A stretch of DNA of 64,000 nt from Anthonomus grandis grandis (lineage: Eukaryota > Arthropoda > Insecta > Coleoptera > Curculionidae): assembly GCF_022605725.1 (NCBI RefSeq), contig NC_065563.1, positions 8,272,518-8,336,517 of the forward strand, written 5' to 3'. Under the pieces are notes generated by a model. The model searched no databases and had not been told where the DNA came from. It saw only the letters and a list, made by a program, of their open reading frames with translations. Position 1 is the first letter of the stretch. The number at the start of each line of letters is the position of its first letter. This document shows positions 12,701 to 23,293 of this stretch, in pieces. The position numbers and the translations under genes were made by a program.

Positions 12701-13443
12701 ATTTACAGGCAAGCATAATAGGAATACAAACCTGTGTCCAACTGATGAGAGAAGGGCTGCCAAGAGGCAAAACCTTCGCAATTTTCATAGGAGACCAGGC
12801 TGCAACACTTGCACCACAACAGTTCGAGACTAAGTCAAGGACTGTGCAAAGCTGCTGGGAGGATCTCAGGAACCTCGCCGAAGCGCAAAATAGGCCAGAG
12901 ATAATCCTAGCAGAGAATATGGGCAACAATAAGGCTGCAAGAAGGGCTATCCAACTTGCAACTCAGGGAGCCAGCAACAGCCTGGTAGGCCCTGAACCAA
13001 CATGTTGTGTCAACGATAAGACCTGGAAGAGGGAAATCGGCAACTGGCTAACAAACCAGAACAAATCCTACTGGGAACAGCTGCCAAAGATGGAATCCAA
13101 CTGCCAATCCAAACAACTTAATGGCAGCCCACCCTTCAAGAAGGGTGAGAACATACTGGGCCTCTCTAGACAACAACTGCGAAGGGTCGCGGGGCTATTT
13201 ACAGGCCATGCGCCCAGCAGGAAACACCTGCATACGCTAGGGAAATCAGTTACCTCGGTATGTAGGGGATGCAATGAGGAGGACGAAACAACTCTTCACA
13301 TACTGTGCTTCTGTGAAGCATTTAATCAAACCAGGGCAACATTCCTGGGGGAAGAGAAAGCCTCACCAGAGGGTATAAGAAATCTACCACTGGGCACAAT
13401 CCTGGACTTCCTTGAAGCTACAGAATTGAACCCGTGGGACTAA
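9792..13443 (+). pseudogene. LINE ORF2: endonuclease, reverse transcriptase, RNase H-like (broken)
   Basis: The start MGVRLIQINLHRS at 9792 is thrown out of frame by a quasi-palindrome at 9825-9866. The long frame 9971-11767 holds the APE-type endonuclease (IIGCDANAHHTIWGS, SLSDHRYIRFDL) and the RT fingers/palm (SFRPICLTSFLLK, GAFLDIEGAFDNTSYDS). A frameshift near 11700 moves the B motif (PQGGVLSPLLWNL) and the catalytic GYADDIVI (about 11805) out of frame, followed by a stop. The frame 11863-13443 carries the thumb and the RNase H-like region, whose expected first acidic residue is missing in VWHTATKRSKIGVAVGM. A zinc knuckle (CRGCNEEDETTLHILC) is near the end. It is inactive. Confidence 0.85.
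9825..9866. repeat. Quasi-palindrome breaking LINE ORF2
   Basis: AGGTCGCAGTGGCTGCT is followed after 8 bases by its exact reverse complement (9850-9866). It falls inside the first codons of ORF2 and pushes the start out of frame. Confidence 0.75.
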
Positions 13444-14038
13444 ACATATGGGACACAATAGGACTGCTTCTTGGCAGATCGCAGTGTAGGGAGCCACAAG
13501 GCACCACCCAGCGGTGGAGTTTTAGTGGGTATAGGACGAACCAGACTCGACACTGAGTCCCACACTACTGGGGGCGGCGCCGCGTAACCAGTGTTCGTAA
13601 AGAATTTCTCCACCGACCCCAAAAAAAAAAAAAAAAAAAAAACTCAAGACGTAAACCTTGATTCTCAGTCTCACTACGGCTGGGCCGGGTTTATTAGATG
13701 TAAATTTTGATTAGACCATGAAACTTTAGGTGGTTGATTATTTGATTTTTGTAAATACCTTGAAAGTGGGACGTCATCATCGCTGGAGTCATCATCACTA
13801 CTGATCATAACATCATTAGGCTGTATTTCACAGAAATCATTTTCATTGTCGGACTCTTCTGAAATAATTGATTCCTGATCACTTGGAACCTTATCTATCA
13901 TTTCTAATTCGTCGTAGAACTCTTTTTCAGTCATATCGACCAATTTTAAGTCCATAGGATATTTACTGCTGCCAGCGAAAGCCATAGCCTGAAAAAAGAA
14001 AATACCCTTATTGCATAGTGGTACAAATTAGGGACTCA

Positions 14039-14676
14039 TTAAAATTACGTCTAAAAATTACTCTTACTACGGTCCTGTGGAATGCCTCTAACCCTGCATT
14101 TAAAATGGCGATCTATTGGACACTACTTGTCAATAATGGACAACAATTACAGGGCCGTACTTCTCAATTATATCGACTTAATTTCATTGCTTTTTAAATA
14201 TTTTTAGTAATTCGTGTACCGCCACTGTTTTAGTTTCTTATCATCTTACTTAATTATTAAAACATGACTTAATACTTTTGTAAAAAAAAAACTGATAAAC
14301 TCATTAATATTAACCGTATTTTATAATTAAAGCAATTTAAATAAACAATGATAAGTCTGTTGAAGTATAGCATGAAAAAGATAACATAAGCTTGAAAAAC
14401 TTTAAATAAAACACTCGTATTTGCGTACACTCATGCCCGTATTTAAATTCCAATCGTAATAACAATAATTAATACCCGAGCACGCCACTGTTCTTCGAAT
14501 AGGCCGCTCAAGTATCTATTTTAAGTTTGACCTTCAAATTTAAAAAGAAAAACATCGAAATTAATTCAATACCCACCGCACATGATTATTACATAAATTA
14601 GTATTTTATCTCGCTCTGGAGCACGTTTAACATAACTCTATAGTTTCGTTACTTTTTAGGCTAAACTTACAGCAAT
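14039..14676. promoter_or_regulatory. Upstream region of the aldo-keto reductase gene
   Basis: AT-rich, with no coding signal. TTTTTAG at 14653-14659, shortly before the ATG at 14677, could be a 3' splice site joining an upstream non-coding exon. I see no convincing TATA box. Confidence 0.3.
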
Positions 14677-16125
14677 ATGGTCCCGAAAGTCCCGAACGTG
14701 GTCTTGAACAATGGAAAACTCATGCCAGCCATCGGTCTTGGAACCTGGAAGGTAAATTATACTGGTTTTTTCCACATAACGCTTAATACCCCTCATTAGT
14801 ATAAGTTTCCGAGAGCATCGCACGTTTTTCAATTAATTTCAATTCAAAGTTGGCGCCACATGCGACATTTAAATCCCCCGCCATTAGCGCGCACTTCCGT
14901 TTGCACCTTAGACAAGACAGAGGACTGGCAAGGTCGCGGATAGTGAAGCCGAAATTGTCTCATTGGTGACAGAAGCTCTCGGAAACTATTTTATCTTTCT
15001 ATAGTGTTGTGTAAAAATATTTTTAGTCTAAACCAGGTGAAGTTACTCAGGCGGTAAAAGATGCCATTGACGCAGGTTACCGTCACTTAGATTGCGCCTT
15101 ATATTATTTAAACGAAGAAGAAGTTGGTGCCGGTATTAAGGCGAAAATCGACGAAGGTGTTGTTAAAAGAGAAGACCTATTTGTCACCAGTAAACTATGG
15201 TGTAACTTAATGAGACCTGACTTAGTTGAACCGACTATTAAAAAGAGTTTGGGATTTCTGGGACTTGACTATTTGGACTTGTACCTTATTCATTGGCCTA
15301 CTGCCTTCAAGGTAAGTTAAATAGGTTCACGCGGAATTTTTTTTATTGTATTAAAATCTTTAGCAAGGTGAAGAATATACTCCTAAAGGTCCAGATGGGA
15401 AAACCCTTTACAGCGATATAGACTACGTTGACACATGGAAGGCCTTCGAAGAAATCCATAGAAAAGGCCTTGCCAAGTCTATTGGCGTTTCTAATTTTAA
15501 CAAAAGGCAGTTGGAAAGGGTTTTAGAAGTTGCTTCTGTTAAACCCGTAACTAACCAAGTAATTATTCTTGAGACTTCTCGTATTGAATCACTTTAAAGT
15601 GGTTTTTACTGCTTCTATAGGTGGAATGCCATCCATACCTCAACCAGAAGAAGTTGACAGCCTTCTGTAAATCAAAAGATATCGTTATAACTGCTTACAG
15701 TCCGTTGGGATCCCCAGACAGGCCCTGGGCGAAGCCCGGTGATCCGATTTTGGTGCAAGAACCGAAAATTTTGGCTTTAGCTGAAAAATATAAAAAGAGT
15801 CCTGCTCAAGTTATTTTAAGGTAATTTAAACAATCGTATTAATCGGTTTTATTGGATAAGCATGACTTAAAGGTATTTACATCAATTGGGCGTGGTACCG
15901 ATCCCGAAATCCGTAACCAAGTCGAGGATCATCGAAAATTTGAACATTTTTGATTTTGTCCTGGAACCCAGTGACGTGGCGGTTATGGACTCTTTTGATT
16001 GCAACGGCAGGGTCTGTCAACATTCCGAGTAAGTCGGTTATTACTCATTTAAACATTTATTTAACTAATTTATTTTAAGGGGTGCCGGACATCCGAACCA
16101 TCCATTTGAAAACGATGAATATTGA
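14677..16125 (+). CDS. Aldo-keto reductase (AKR1-like), six exons, 318 aa
   Basis: Join of 14677-14751, 15027-15311, 15364-15558, 15621-15820, 15873-16028 and 16080-16125. Every intron has GT..AG ends, all phases match, and introns 2-5 are 51-62 bp. The product is 318 residues, the usual family length. The catalytic tetrad is complete: Asp47, Tyr52 (ALYYLNEEEVG), Lys81 (VTSKLW) and His114 (LYLIHWP), all shifted by 4 from the classic 43/48/77/110. GLGTWK (20-25), GVSNFN and VVPIPKSVTK (NADPH pocket) are also present. The C terminus is GHPNHPFENDEY. The family reduces aldehydes, sugars or steroid carbonyls with NADPH in the cytosol; the substrate cannot be told from sequence. Intron 1 is longer (275 bp) and holds a small inverted-repeat element. 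The start is chosen as the first ATG with the conserved N-terminal strand. Confidence 0.95.
14803..14988. repeat. Small inverted-repeat (MITE-like) element in AKR intron 1
   Basis: TTTCCGAGAGC at 14806 and its reverse complement at 14974-14984 bracket about 160 bp. The outer bases (ATAAG... and ...CTATTTTAT) extend the symmetry imperfectly. It makes intron 1 five times longer than its siblings. The target duplication is not clear. Confidence 0.4.
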
Positions 16126-16178
16126 TTAAATATCATATGAAATCTAACAATATTTTATACACTGATTGATTATTGAAA

Positions 16179-16634
16179 TTTGTTTATTTTTAAATATGTA
16201 TTATTATTTGAAACACCCTTAAAGAACGGTCAACGACACAACCGTTTAGATTTTAATACAGGAGTCCCACGTGACATCACTGCTTTAAGTATAAACCTCG
16301 TGTGGCAACCTTGTATTGTTTGTGACCAGATAACATGCGCCTGAGGTATTTCCTGTTTCCTCTTTCATACTGTAACGATATTGGCAACGCCGCACGTTTG
16401 TTTATTTATAAATATGTAGTATTATTTGAAATACCCTAAAACAACTGTCAACGACGTAACATATTAAATTTTAATACAGAGTCTTCCCAAGTAGTGACGT
16501 CACTGCTTTGTGTGTGTAAAGTGTAAACCTCTCGTGTGGCAAGCTTGCACCCATGATAGATAACATGCGCATAACGAATTTCCGGTTCCATCTTTCATAC
16601 TGTAACGCTATTGATAACGTCGCAAATATCAGCT
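16179..16634. repeat. Tandem duplication, about 218-bp unit, two diverged copies
   Basis: Copy A (16179-16396) and copy B (16397-16634) share in order GTTTATTT..AAATATGTA, TATTATTTGAAA, a TTTTAATACAG block, CGTGTGGCAA, AACATGCGC, and TTTCATACTGTAACG. The array begins about 55 bp after the aldo-keto reductase stop, so it overlaps its 3' flank. The right half of the unit also resembles the upstream region of the dsRNA-binding gene (22905-23000). Confidence 0.7.
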
Positions 16635-16639
16635 GTTCT

Positions 16640-16885
16640 TTGTCATTCCGGATGACGCAAGCGGGCACATCGCACGACATCTGTGGAGACGCGTAGAAGG
16701 TTAGCGAATCTTTCGGGACCATGGTCCGCGAGTATAAAAGGAGAATAAATAGTATTGAATAAATACAGTGTAAATAAATATTTGTAGTGGTAGTAAATAA
16801 AGTAATCGTGTTTATAGTACGTATGTGTCAAATAAATCTGTTGTCTATTTATGGGCATCGAGTGTTTTAATTCGCACTTAACGAA
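16640..16885. mobile_element. Possible solo-LTR-like insertion
   Basis: Sequence between copy B of the tandem repeat and the CAGCCATTTTG block at 16912 interrupts a colinear similarity to 22970-23090. It contains a TATA box (AGTATAAAAG, 16731-16740) and several AATAAA signals, as LTRs do. I could not establish TG..CA ends or a target duplication, so this is only a candidate. Confidence 0.3.
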
Positions 16886-17200
16886 CGGTAAAATTGCTGC
16901 AATACGTTAAATCAGCCATTTTGTTGCGGTTTGTTAATGATACCGCGCTTAAATTTATCAAATTTCAAAGTTTCTCTTTCAGAAAAAAATTTCATTATTT
17001 ACAATATACAAAGACAAACGCCAATAAACCGAGTGAGAAATTTACCAACCTGACAGGTAAGAAAAAGGAGCTATCAGAGTTAATTACATCCTTGGAAGAA
17101 GACAAGTATGAACAAGGTTACAGATAAACTAAATGAGTTCAGATAAAATGAAAATCCACTTATTTATTAAACATTCAGTTATTTAAAAATTCCCGACATG

Positions 17201-17228
17201 TTTCGGATACAGTGATGTTCATCATCAG
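17201..17228 (-). ncRNA. Hammerhead-ribozyme-like core (Penelope-type terminal motif)
   Basis: On the minus strand CTGATGA (17228-17222) is followed by a short spacer and CCGAAACATG, the conserved order CUGAUGA..GAAA. Stem II is weak. Penelope-like retroelements carry such motifs in their terminal repeats (established). Activity is doubtful. Confidence 0.35.
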
Positions 17229-17339
17229 GGGATAAAAGGTTTAGAATTGGTATCAGATATACGCCCTAGGGTTTGATACCACGTCAAAAAACCCTCTATT
17301 TATTATTATTGTTTTTAATTTTATTTGTTTACATTCTAT

Positions 17340-19080
17340 TGTTTGCAAGGACTGAACAGTATGCTAAAAAATAGAATATTATCTGATAAGGAAATCAGGA
17401 AGTTAGACTCTCTCTTACAGGAGATGTCAAATAATAGGGTGATAGAAAGAATGCTTATTATGCTTTACCAATCCACTCTAATCACAGAAAATACCTAAGA
17501 TTTATGTATAAAAATCAATTGTTTCAATTTACCCGCTCACCTTTTGGGCTCTCAATGCACAATTTGTTTTTACAATGCTCATTATAATGAAACTAGAAAG
17601 TTATCACAATGTAAAATTTACAATTACACCTAGAAATATAAAATCACTAGGCTTTATAGTGAATTCACACTCAACCGAGTGTACATTTTTAGGGTTTGTT
17701 TTTAGTGATAATATGACCCTAGCTCTTCGTCTGGAAAAAAGATTTAAAATCCTAACAGAAATTCTAAATGAACAAAAAAATTAAAATTAAGCTAATTAAT
17801 ATAATAAAAAATTTTCATGGTGGAAAACCAACATAATAAGGACAAAAAACAACATAATTCAAGGTCATTATAATATTATACTATACTCTGATAGTTTAAA
17901 ATACTCTGATAGGTTGGTGGGAAGTTTCCTTTCTTTCTAAGAACAGTAAATAAGGTAGATTTAGACAAAGAAGAAAAACAACCAAAATGAGAAACACAAC
18001 CATGGGACCCTTTAATTAAAAGCCTTTTAGTGAGCGAAGTTTTATTCATCAATTCTAAAAAGGTTCTAATAAATTCTTTATTTACCCACTGGACACTTAC
18101 CTCATGGTAGAACACTTGTCAATAAGGCATTTCTAAGAATGGTATCGCTTACCAGTGTGCAGCATTTTGACGCATTTGATGGAATCTCTTTAATCATCTA
18201 CAGTAAAGCGGTATGAAGTAGCCCTTAAGGTTTGGTGGGAATTACAATTACCAGTGTTTCAGTTGGAAATAAATAACGTAGTTGAATTCCTTCAATGGAT
18301 TTTAGGTTTAGGTTCCAAAAACATTTGCTACTGATCGTTTAACTCGTATAGAAGTGCTATTTCTCTGATTTGTATTGACAGTATAGGCAATCAACCACAA
18401 ATTAAAATATTCCTAAAGGAAATCTCACGTATTCGTCCCTAAAAAGATAGTATAATTTCACTTAGAACCCAGAGCTAGTTTTAAATTTCCTAGAGAATCT
18501 GGAGGAACATGAAAACTTGACTAAATATTCTAATACAGAAACTAGCCACCCTAATTGCACTAGTTTCCGCCCAAAGACTACAGACGTTACCCAAAATTAG
18601 AGTCCAAAACATTCATTTTATTACACCTAAAATTCAAGTATTTATATCGGACTATATCAAAACTACGGCGAGACCTAATATATATGCGTCGCACCAGCCT
18701 TATGTTTTTATATTCAAAGAACTTAAGAAGTATAGAATATGAATTCCATTTGCTTAAGACAAAAAACCGTACCTTACAGCTACAACGCAAACCATAAATA
18801 GAAGAATTAAAAATACTTTAAAGGAGGCAGGAATAAATACTAAGGTATTATCTTCCTACTTCGTAAAATATGCGGCTACTTCAGCAGCTTGTAGAAAGAA
18901 ATACAATGTTATTAAACATAATAAGGAGAAAGTGCGGGCTGGAATCAGCATTCTCAGACATTTGGCAGGTACTACCATCAGTGTCCTTTAGAAGGAACAT
19001 CGTCCCAGGATTTTTCTCTTTCAGTTTTAGATTAATAATCCTTCTTAAACAAATTTCATGATTCATGATCTGTTTTTTGG
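17340..19080 (+). pseudogene. DIRS-type tyrosine-recombinase retroelement relic
   Basis: The plus-strand translation, through many stops and shifts, shows the DIRS order. RT: YLRFMYKNQLFQFTRSPFGL near 17500, and IKSLGFIVNS then EKRFKIL near 17640-17760. An RNase H-like stretch lies near 17870 (ILYSDSL). Then a tyrosine recombinase: FNSYRSAISLI near 18330, KLATLIALVSAQRLQTL near 18530-18585, and a C-terminal block containing KYAATSAACRKKYNVIKHN near 18865-18915. The terminal repeats diagnostic of DIRS were not found. It is inactive. Confidence 0.6.
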
Positions 19081-19289
19081 TGTTTTAATTTGGATGTAGA
19101 CCATCCTTATTTTTTGGATTTACCTCTTCTTAGTGAGAATAGATAATATCTATGTTAGAATACTTTCTAACTTTTACTTTTCTAACTAAGTTCTAAAACC
19201 TTAACTAACACCATCATAATGCATGAGATGTTGGAATGGCAATAATTGGTCAAAAATGGTATGCTTTTAAATATGAATATTTCTGCTGA

Positions 19290-19560
19290 GACGCCTCCAG
19301 AAGCACAAGTAACCGATCTACTGACACAGGTTATGGGTAAAACAATCTCATTTCTATCCTTAAAATAGGCAAACCTAATCGTAAAGGGCACAAGACTCTT
19401 AGGTCCACCCTATCCAGCCTACGGGATGTCCAGACCATATGAAGATCTCGAAGGGAATTTGCATCTGATAAAAAGATTTACGTTGAAGCCGATCTAGCTC
19501 CGCAACAACAAAGTGAACTGCATAAGGTGAAGGAAGAGTTAAAGCGTCGATAATGGAGAA
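19290..19560 (+). pseudogene. Retroelement ORF fragment, family not assigned
   Basis: The translation gives KIGKPNRKGHKTLRSTLSSL, DVQTI, DKKIYVEADLAPQQQSEL and KVKEELKRR. This pattern is common in insect retroelement ORFs upstream of an endonuclease. It is short and broken by a stop near 19440. Confidence 0.4.
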
Positions 19561-19599
19561 AAGAATATTTTGGGCCGCTGGTCTTGCTATCATGGCGAA

Positions 19600-19880
19600 G
19601 TTTTTTATGAATTTTCTATAGAAGTTGCACAGTCCTACGCTTTGGATGTCTTTTATCTTCTTTGGTCTTAGGAATTATTTAACGGCTTTGATTTTAGATT
19701 TGTCTGCTTTTAGCTCTTCTGTTGAAACTGTGTACCCCAAGATATTCACTTCTTTTTGCGGGAAGTGACACTTGCTCGACTCAAGGGTTAGATTTGCTTC
19801 CCTTAGTTCTACCTAAAAGACTTTTTCTAGTTTCAGTATGTGCTCGTCTATTGTTTTTGAGAAAACTTTTATACTGGGTA
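19600..19880 (-). pseudogene. Ty3/gypsy reverse-transcriptase fragment
   Basis: The minus strand reads KVFSKTIDEHILKLEKVF, then LTLESSKCHFPQKEVNILG, then SKIKAVK and a degraded NFYRKF-type motif. This is the region after the RT active site of Ty3/gypsy polyproteins. About 90 residues remain, with internal stops. It is a retrotransposon relic without other parts nearby. Confidence 0.65.
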
Positions 19881-19949
19881 CGGCATAACTGTCTCCCTAT
19901 TTTTAACCTTCCCTCGTAATGCCGTGCGGCGTCGCAAAATAGTGGGGGT

Positions 19950-20590
19950 ACCGCCACTAAGAGCCATATGGGAAACAGTTTTGTTTAAACATGTTTCAAG
20001 GTTCCAAATTCCGCGAAATGAAGGAGTCCCGGACCGAAAATCAATTGTGTTGTGGGTCAAGAACTTCAGAGGAACTGGATCTGTTATCAAAAAAGGAGGT
20101 GGACGGCCACGGACAGCTCGGACACCCGAAAACATCGAGACTGTGAGACGCTCATTTTTACGGTCACCTAGACGTTCTGCATGGAGACACGCAGCTGCCC
20201 CTCGCTTATCTGACCGCACTGTGCGAAGAATTCTTCACAAGGATCTTCGTTTTCATCCATACAAGATGGTGCTGGCACAGGAATTATCAGAACGTGATTG
20301 GAACAATCGACGTGCTGCATGTGAAATTATGCTTTAAAATTTACCTCAGGGCGCAGTTTTTTTTAGTGACGAGGCACATTTTTACTTGTCTAGCTGGGTA
20401 AACAAGCAAAAATTTCGGTATTGGGCCGCTGATAATCCGAGAGAGATACACGAGAAGCCTCTACATAGTGAAAAAGTGACACTTTGGTGCGCCGTGTCTG
20501 AAATGGGGATAATCGGCCCTTACTTCTTTGAAGATTCTTAAAACCGCTTATTCAATTTCCTTACTAAAGCCGACAAATAGTACAAAGATC
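19950..20590 (+). pseudogene. Tc1/mariner-type transposase fragment (DUF4817 group)
   Basis: The frame ending at 20337 has IPRNEGVPDRKSIVLWVKNF, then GRPRTARTPENIETVRR and RTVRRILHKDLRFHPYKM: the paired helix-turn-helix DNA-binding part. After a stop, VFFSDEAHFYLSSWVNKQ, FRYWAADNP and TLWCAVSEMGIIGPYFFED follow (first catalytic Asp), then the similarity ends near 20590. The second and third catalytic acids are absent, so the copy is 3'-truncated. Confidence 0.75.
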
Positions 20591-20984
20591 CTCCTATAAT
20601 TAAAAATGCAACGTTTCATTATGTAAGCATTTTTCACAGCCACATTCTCCACTCCATCCATATTTTTATATACATTCACACTTTTAACTTCAGGCCAACA
20701 GGTCATTAAAACAGTATATAACACAAGATTCGGTTAGAATCAGAATTTTACTTTCTAAAATTTTTATTTGTATATTTTATACAACAATTAACAGAATTTT
20801 ACGGTTAGTGCAGTGCTTTATTTCATTCTTCTAATTACACTTATTTACCGAAAAATTGGTGTTTTATTGAAGAAAAAAATCACAACCCAGAATACCGTGT
20901 GTGGAAAAGCCCATACACAAAACAGCATGTATGCTGAAGTGAGCAAAATTGAGACGTAATTGAGACGTAATCCACAAGCGGGTT

Positions 20985-22095
20985 ACGTCTTTGAATTTGG
21001 TTGGTGTCTGCTGGGCAGAATGTACTAGGGAAGCATTGAAATTTTTGATACTTGCAGAATCTCTTTCTCGGCAATACCTTTTTCTCGGCATCTACTCGTC
21101 GCTGGGAAATATTATTTACCAATTTAAAACCTGGAGCTAAAGTACCTAAACGGATAGATGTAACAAGGTGGTCCGCTCGGCATGATGCTCTGATTAGTTT
21201 GCAAGAAAATTGGAGCGATTACCTAAAGGCTTTGACAGCAATTGAAGAAGCCACTGCCGAGAAACTAACGGATCGTTCAGAGGCGGCTGGAATTAAACGT
21301 CGCTTAAACCGTTTTGAAAATGTTTTCATGGCTTTTTTTTGGTAATCCGTATTAGAACGTCAAAGCGTTCATTTTACAGGTTATTAATACAGGTGACGTA
21401 ACTCAACTGTTTCTGTCCCTAATAAATTTTGTTAAGTCCTTGCGAAATACCAACATGTTCGAGACTTACCTTGATAAAGCCAAAAACATTATGGAGGAAA
21501 AATATGATGATGATCTTAAAAGAAATCGAAAACGCAAAGTTTTTCCAGATGAAAAAAGAGAGGGCGACACGGTTTTGACAACAAGAGATCACTTAAAAAT
21601 TGAAACATATTTTCCTATTCTGTACAGACTTGCTTAGGAACTAAAAAAACGGTGTGAAGCATACAAAATTGTTTTTAAAAAAATTTGTTTTTTCTTTCAT
21701 ATCTATCTACAGCAATGTTATAGGGATAACCTGGAAGACTTATTCTCAATGGAATGCTTGCATTTTGCGGAGCTAATAAAAGAAGAAGCAAAAAGTGAAA
21801 AATATTCGTTGCCTAAAATGCTTTCACACATTCGGAATAACAATTTGGAGGTAGTTTTCCGCAATGTTGATATTGCCTTACGTATTTACGTCACTATGGC
21901 GATCACAGTTTGTTCAGCAGAACGCTCATTTTCTACCCTTAAACGTTTAAAAACGTTACTACCTAAGATCAACTATGGAACAAGAGTGGTTGAATGGTCT
22001 GACAATTTTAACAGTAGAATCTGAATTAACCAACAGTTTAGATATTAATAGGATTATAAACTAATTTACTGCTGTTAAATCCAGGCGAAAAATAA
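20985..22095 (+). pseudogene. hAT-superfamily transposase relic (ZMYM/DUF4371-like)
   Basis: Blocks in order: NLVGVCWAECTREALKF (~20998), FFSASTRRWEILF (21070-21120), RIDVTRWSARHDALISL (~21150), then after shifts MFETYLDKAKNIMEEKYDDD (21440-21640), and the C-terminal dimerisation region FRNVDIALRIYVTMAITVCS followed by ERSFSTLKRLK (21749-22024). Several frameshifts and stops are present. RNA-guided or host functions are not suggested. No terminal repeats were identified. Confidence 0.7.
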
Positions 22096-22779
22096 TGTAA
22101 AGTGTAGTTTTAATTACAAATAAATAACAAATCCCTCTAGTTTTTTATTATATATTTCCCGAATAAACCGGAGCAAGCAAAATGGTCACGCAGATTCCCT
22201 TCCACATATCCCATGTTAAATGGATTGTCAACCCAAAAAGTAAAAAATAAACAGTCTTAAAATTACTAATAGGTATCAAATTTAAACAAAATATAATGAT
22301 TACTTCAGATCTCGATTTTAAACTTAGGTATATTATAGTATTCTAAGACCGTTTTGACTCAGCTAAGCCTTGATCTGTACTACAAATAATGGTATTTTTA
22401 GTGACTTTTTTGGAGTTAAAATAGGGCGTGGAACGGATTTTTTTTTCGTAATTTTCTTTCTATTTTTTTCCATAATTTTTCATTTAAGGCGACATTTTAC
22501 ACAGGGTGTAAGGCGGAATATTTGTAAATCCGGCACTGGTAGTATGCAAAAACCCTGCAACAGAAGCCCTACAGTTTTTCTTTTGGTATAAGGGACCTAT
22601 ATCCTATTGGATACATACATTGGAACAAAAACTCAATCTTAAATTCTGCCTGCTGATTATGAAATTAAATTTTTTTATTACGTGGAAATACAATAAAAAT
22701 ACAAGCACACGCAACCCGACAAATATATTAACAAAATAATAATAAAAATCAAAATCGGTGAACCATCGAAAAAATAACT
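22096..22779. other. AT-rich spacer, nothing recognised
   Basis: No open frame with family resemblance and no clear repeat. It lies between the hAT relic and the upstream region of the dsRNA-binding gene. Confidence 0.4.
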
Positions 22780-23122
22780 ACGGTGCATGTTCAGACCTTA
22801 AATTTATAAATCTATTGTGGCATACTAATTTTCAATTGAATTTACACTCGACGTCGAACTTGGCTCGCGGGTTGATTATGAATGCACCTTAACTGTAAAC
22901 ATGCAACCCGCCCCTTGTGGCAACCCCGCACAAATTTTCTTGGCAGATGACAGTTGTTTGACATGCGCGCAACGTATTTCCGGTTTCTTTTTCATTTCTA
23001 GTCGATTCTACGCCGAAGTCGGCCATTTTCTTTGGGGTCGTTCTCGTGCGCAGTTTGTTAGTGACGCCGCCTTCAAATTCTCCAAATTTCCTTAAGAGCA
23101 ATACCTAAAACCCTTCGGCAAT
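22780..23122 (+). promoter_or_regulatory. Promoter / 5' UTR region of the dsRNA-binding gene
   Basis: GC-richer than its surroundings. CGGCCATTTTC at 23025 contains a GCCAT core of the YY1/Pho type. No TATA box is seen, as for many housekeeping genes. The block 22905-23095 resembles 16290-16990, so the upstream region appears to have a diverged duplicate 6 kb to the left. Confidence 0.45.
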
Positions 23123-23293
23123 ATGTCGTACAACACTAGGAGGCAGAATTTCGGTAAGATTTTCGCTTTAATTCGTCATTTTCCGCGGTTTTTTATTTTA
23201 TCGATTTACTACCGCTTAGGCACTCCTCAGCAAAGCTCCAATGTGGGCCAGCGGAGACCTGTGGTGACTAATAATTTCGTTTCTGGAGGACAG
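23123..23293 (+). CDS. dsRNA-binding gene, exons 1-2
   Basis: Exon 1 (23123-23153) ends after one base of a Gly codon, and exon 2 (23220-23293) completes it (GTPQQSSNVGQRRPVVTNNF). The donor is GTAAGA. The 66-bp intron is the only short one in this gene. Confidence 0.8.

Larger units (their letters stand above)
8734..13640 (+). mobile_element. Near full-length non-LTR retrotransposon (LINE) with poly(A) tail
   Basis: GC-richer block than its surroundings, with ORF1 and ORF2 on the plus strand, ending in 20 A residues (13621-13640). AACTCAAGAC is present at 8724-8733 and again at 13641-13650, a 10-bp target duplication, so both borders are fixed. The insertion lies in the N-terminal part of the piggyBac transposase. 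ORF order (ORF1, then endonuclease, RT, RNase H-like region and Cys/His knuckle) points to the I/Loa/R1/Jockey group. The clade is not resolved by eye. Confidence 0.9.
4319..13985 (-). pseudogene. piggyBac transposase, interrupted and frameshifted
   Basis: DDE transposase of the PGBD/piggyBac family. Block 1 (13985-13674) has the acidic N terminus (ISEESDNEND, SSDDDSSDDDVPLS). Block 2 has FISDELIEDIVFQTNLYA and MKVFLGLNILMGIKPLPSY through FKGRSTLKQY. Block 3 (5179-4536) begins MPKKPIKRGYKMW and has the family hallmarks HLLFFDNFFNSYMLL and NMNFVDRFDQMKSSYELDR. The C terminus continues in another frame to a stop near 4319, after a one-base gain in an A-run near 4550. Removing the ATAT-flanked insertion gives a perfect join, LKQY-MPKKP. 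A further frameshift sits in a T-run near 8680 and a stop near 13670. It is non-functional. Confidence 0.85.
4147..14038 (-). mobile_element. Decayed piggyBac element split by two nested insertions
   Basis: A single piggyBac transposase reading on the minus strand is cut into three blocks (13985-13651, 8733-8228 and 5179-4319) by a LINE and by an ATAT-flanked transposon. Candidate termini are an inverted pair, GTACCATTGTGCAAT at 4161 and its partner ending at 14024 (GTACCACTATGCAAT on the minus strand). A TTAA lies at 14039-14042. No clean TTAA remains on the left, so the outer limits are approximate. Without the insertions the element would be about 1.9 kb, a normal piggyBac size. Confidence 0.65.

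Noticed and set aside
12585..12929. Minus-strand open frame of 114 codons
   Set aside because: Antisense shadow of the LINE ORF2 C-terminal region.
19399..19593. Minus-strand open frame
   Set aside because: The plus strand of the same stretch matches a retroelement ORF pattern more convincingly.
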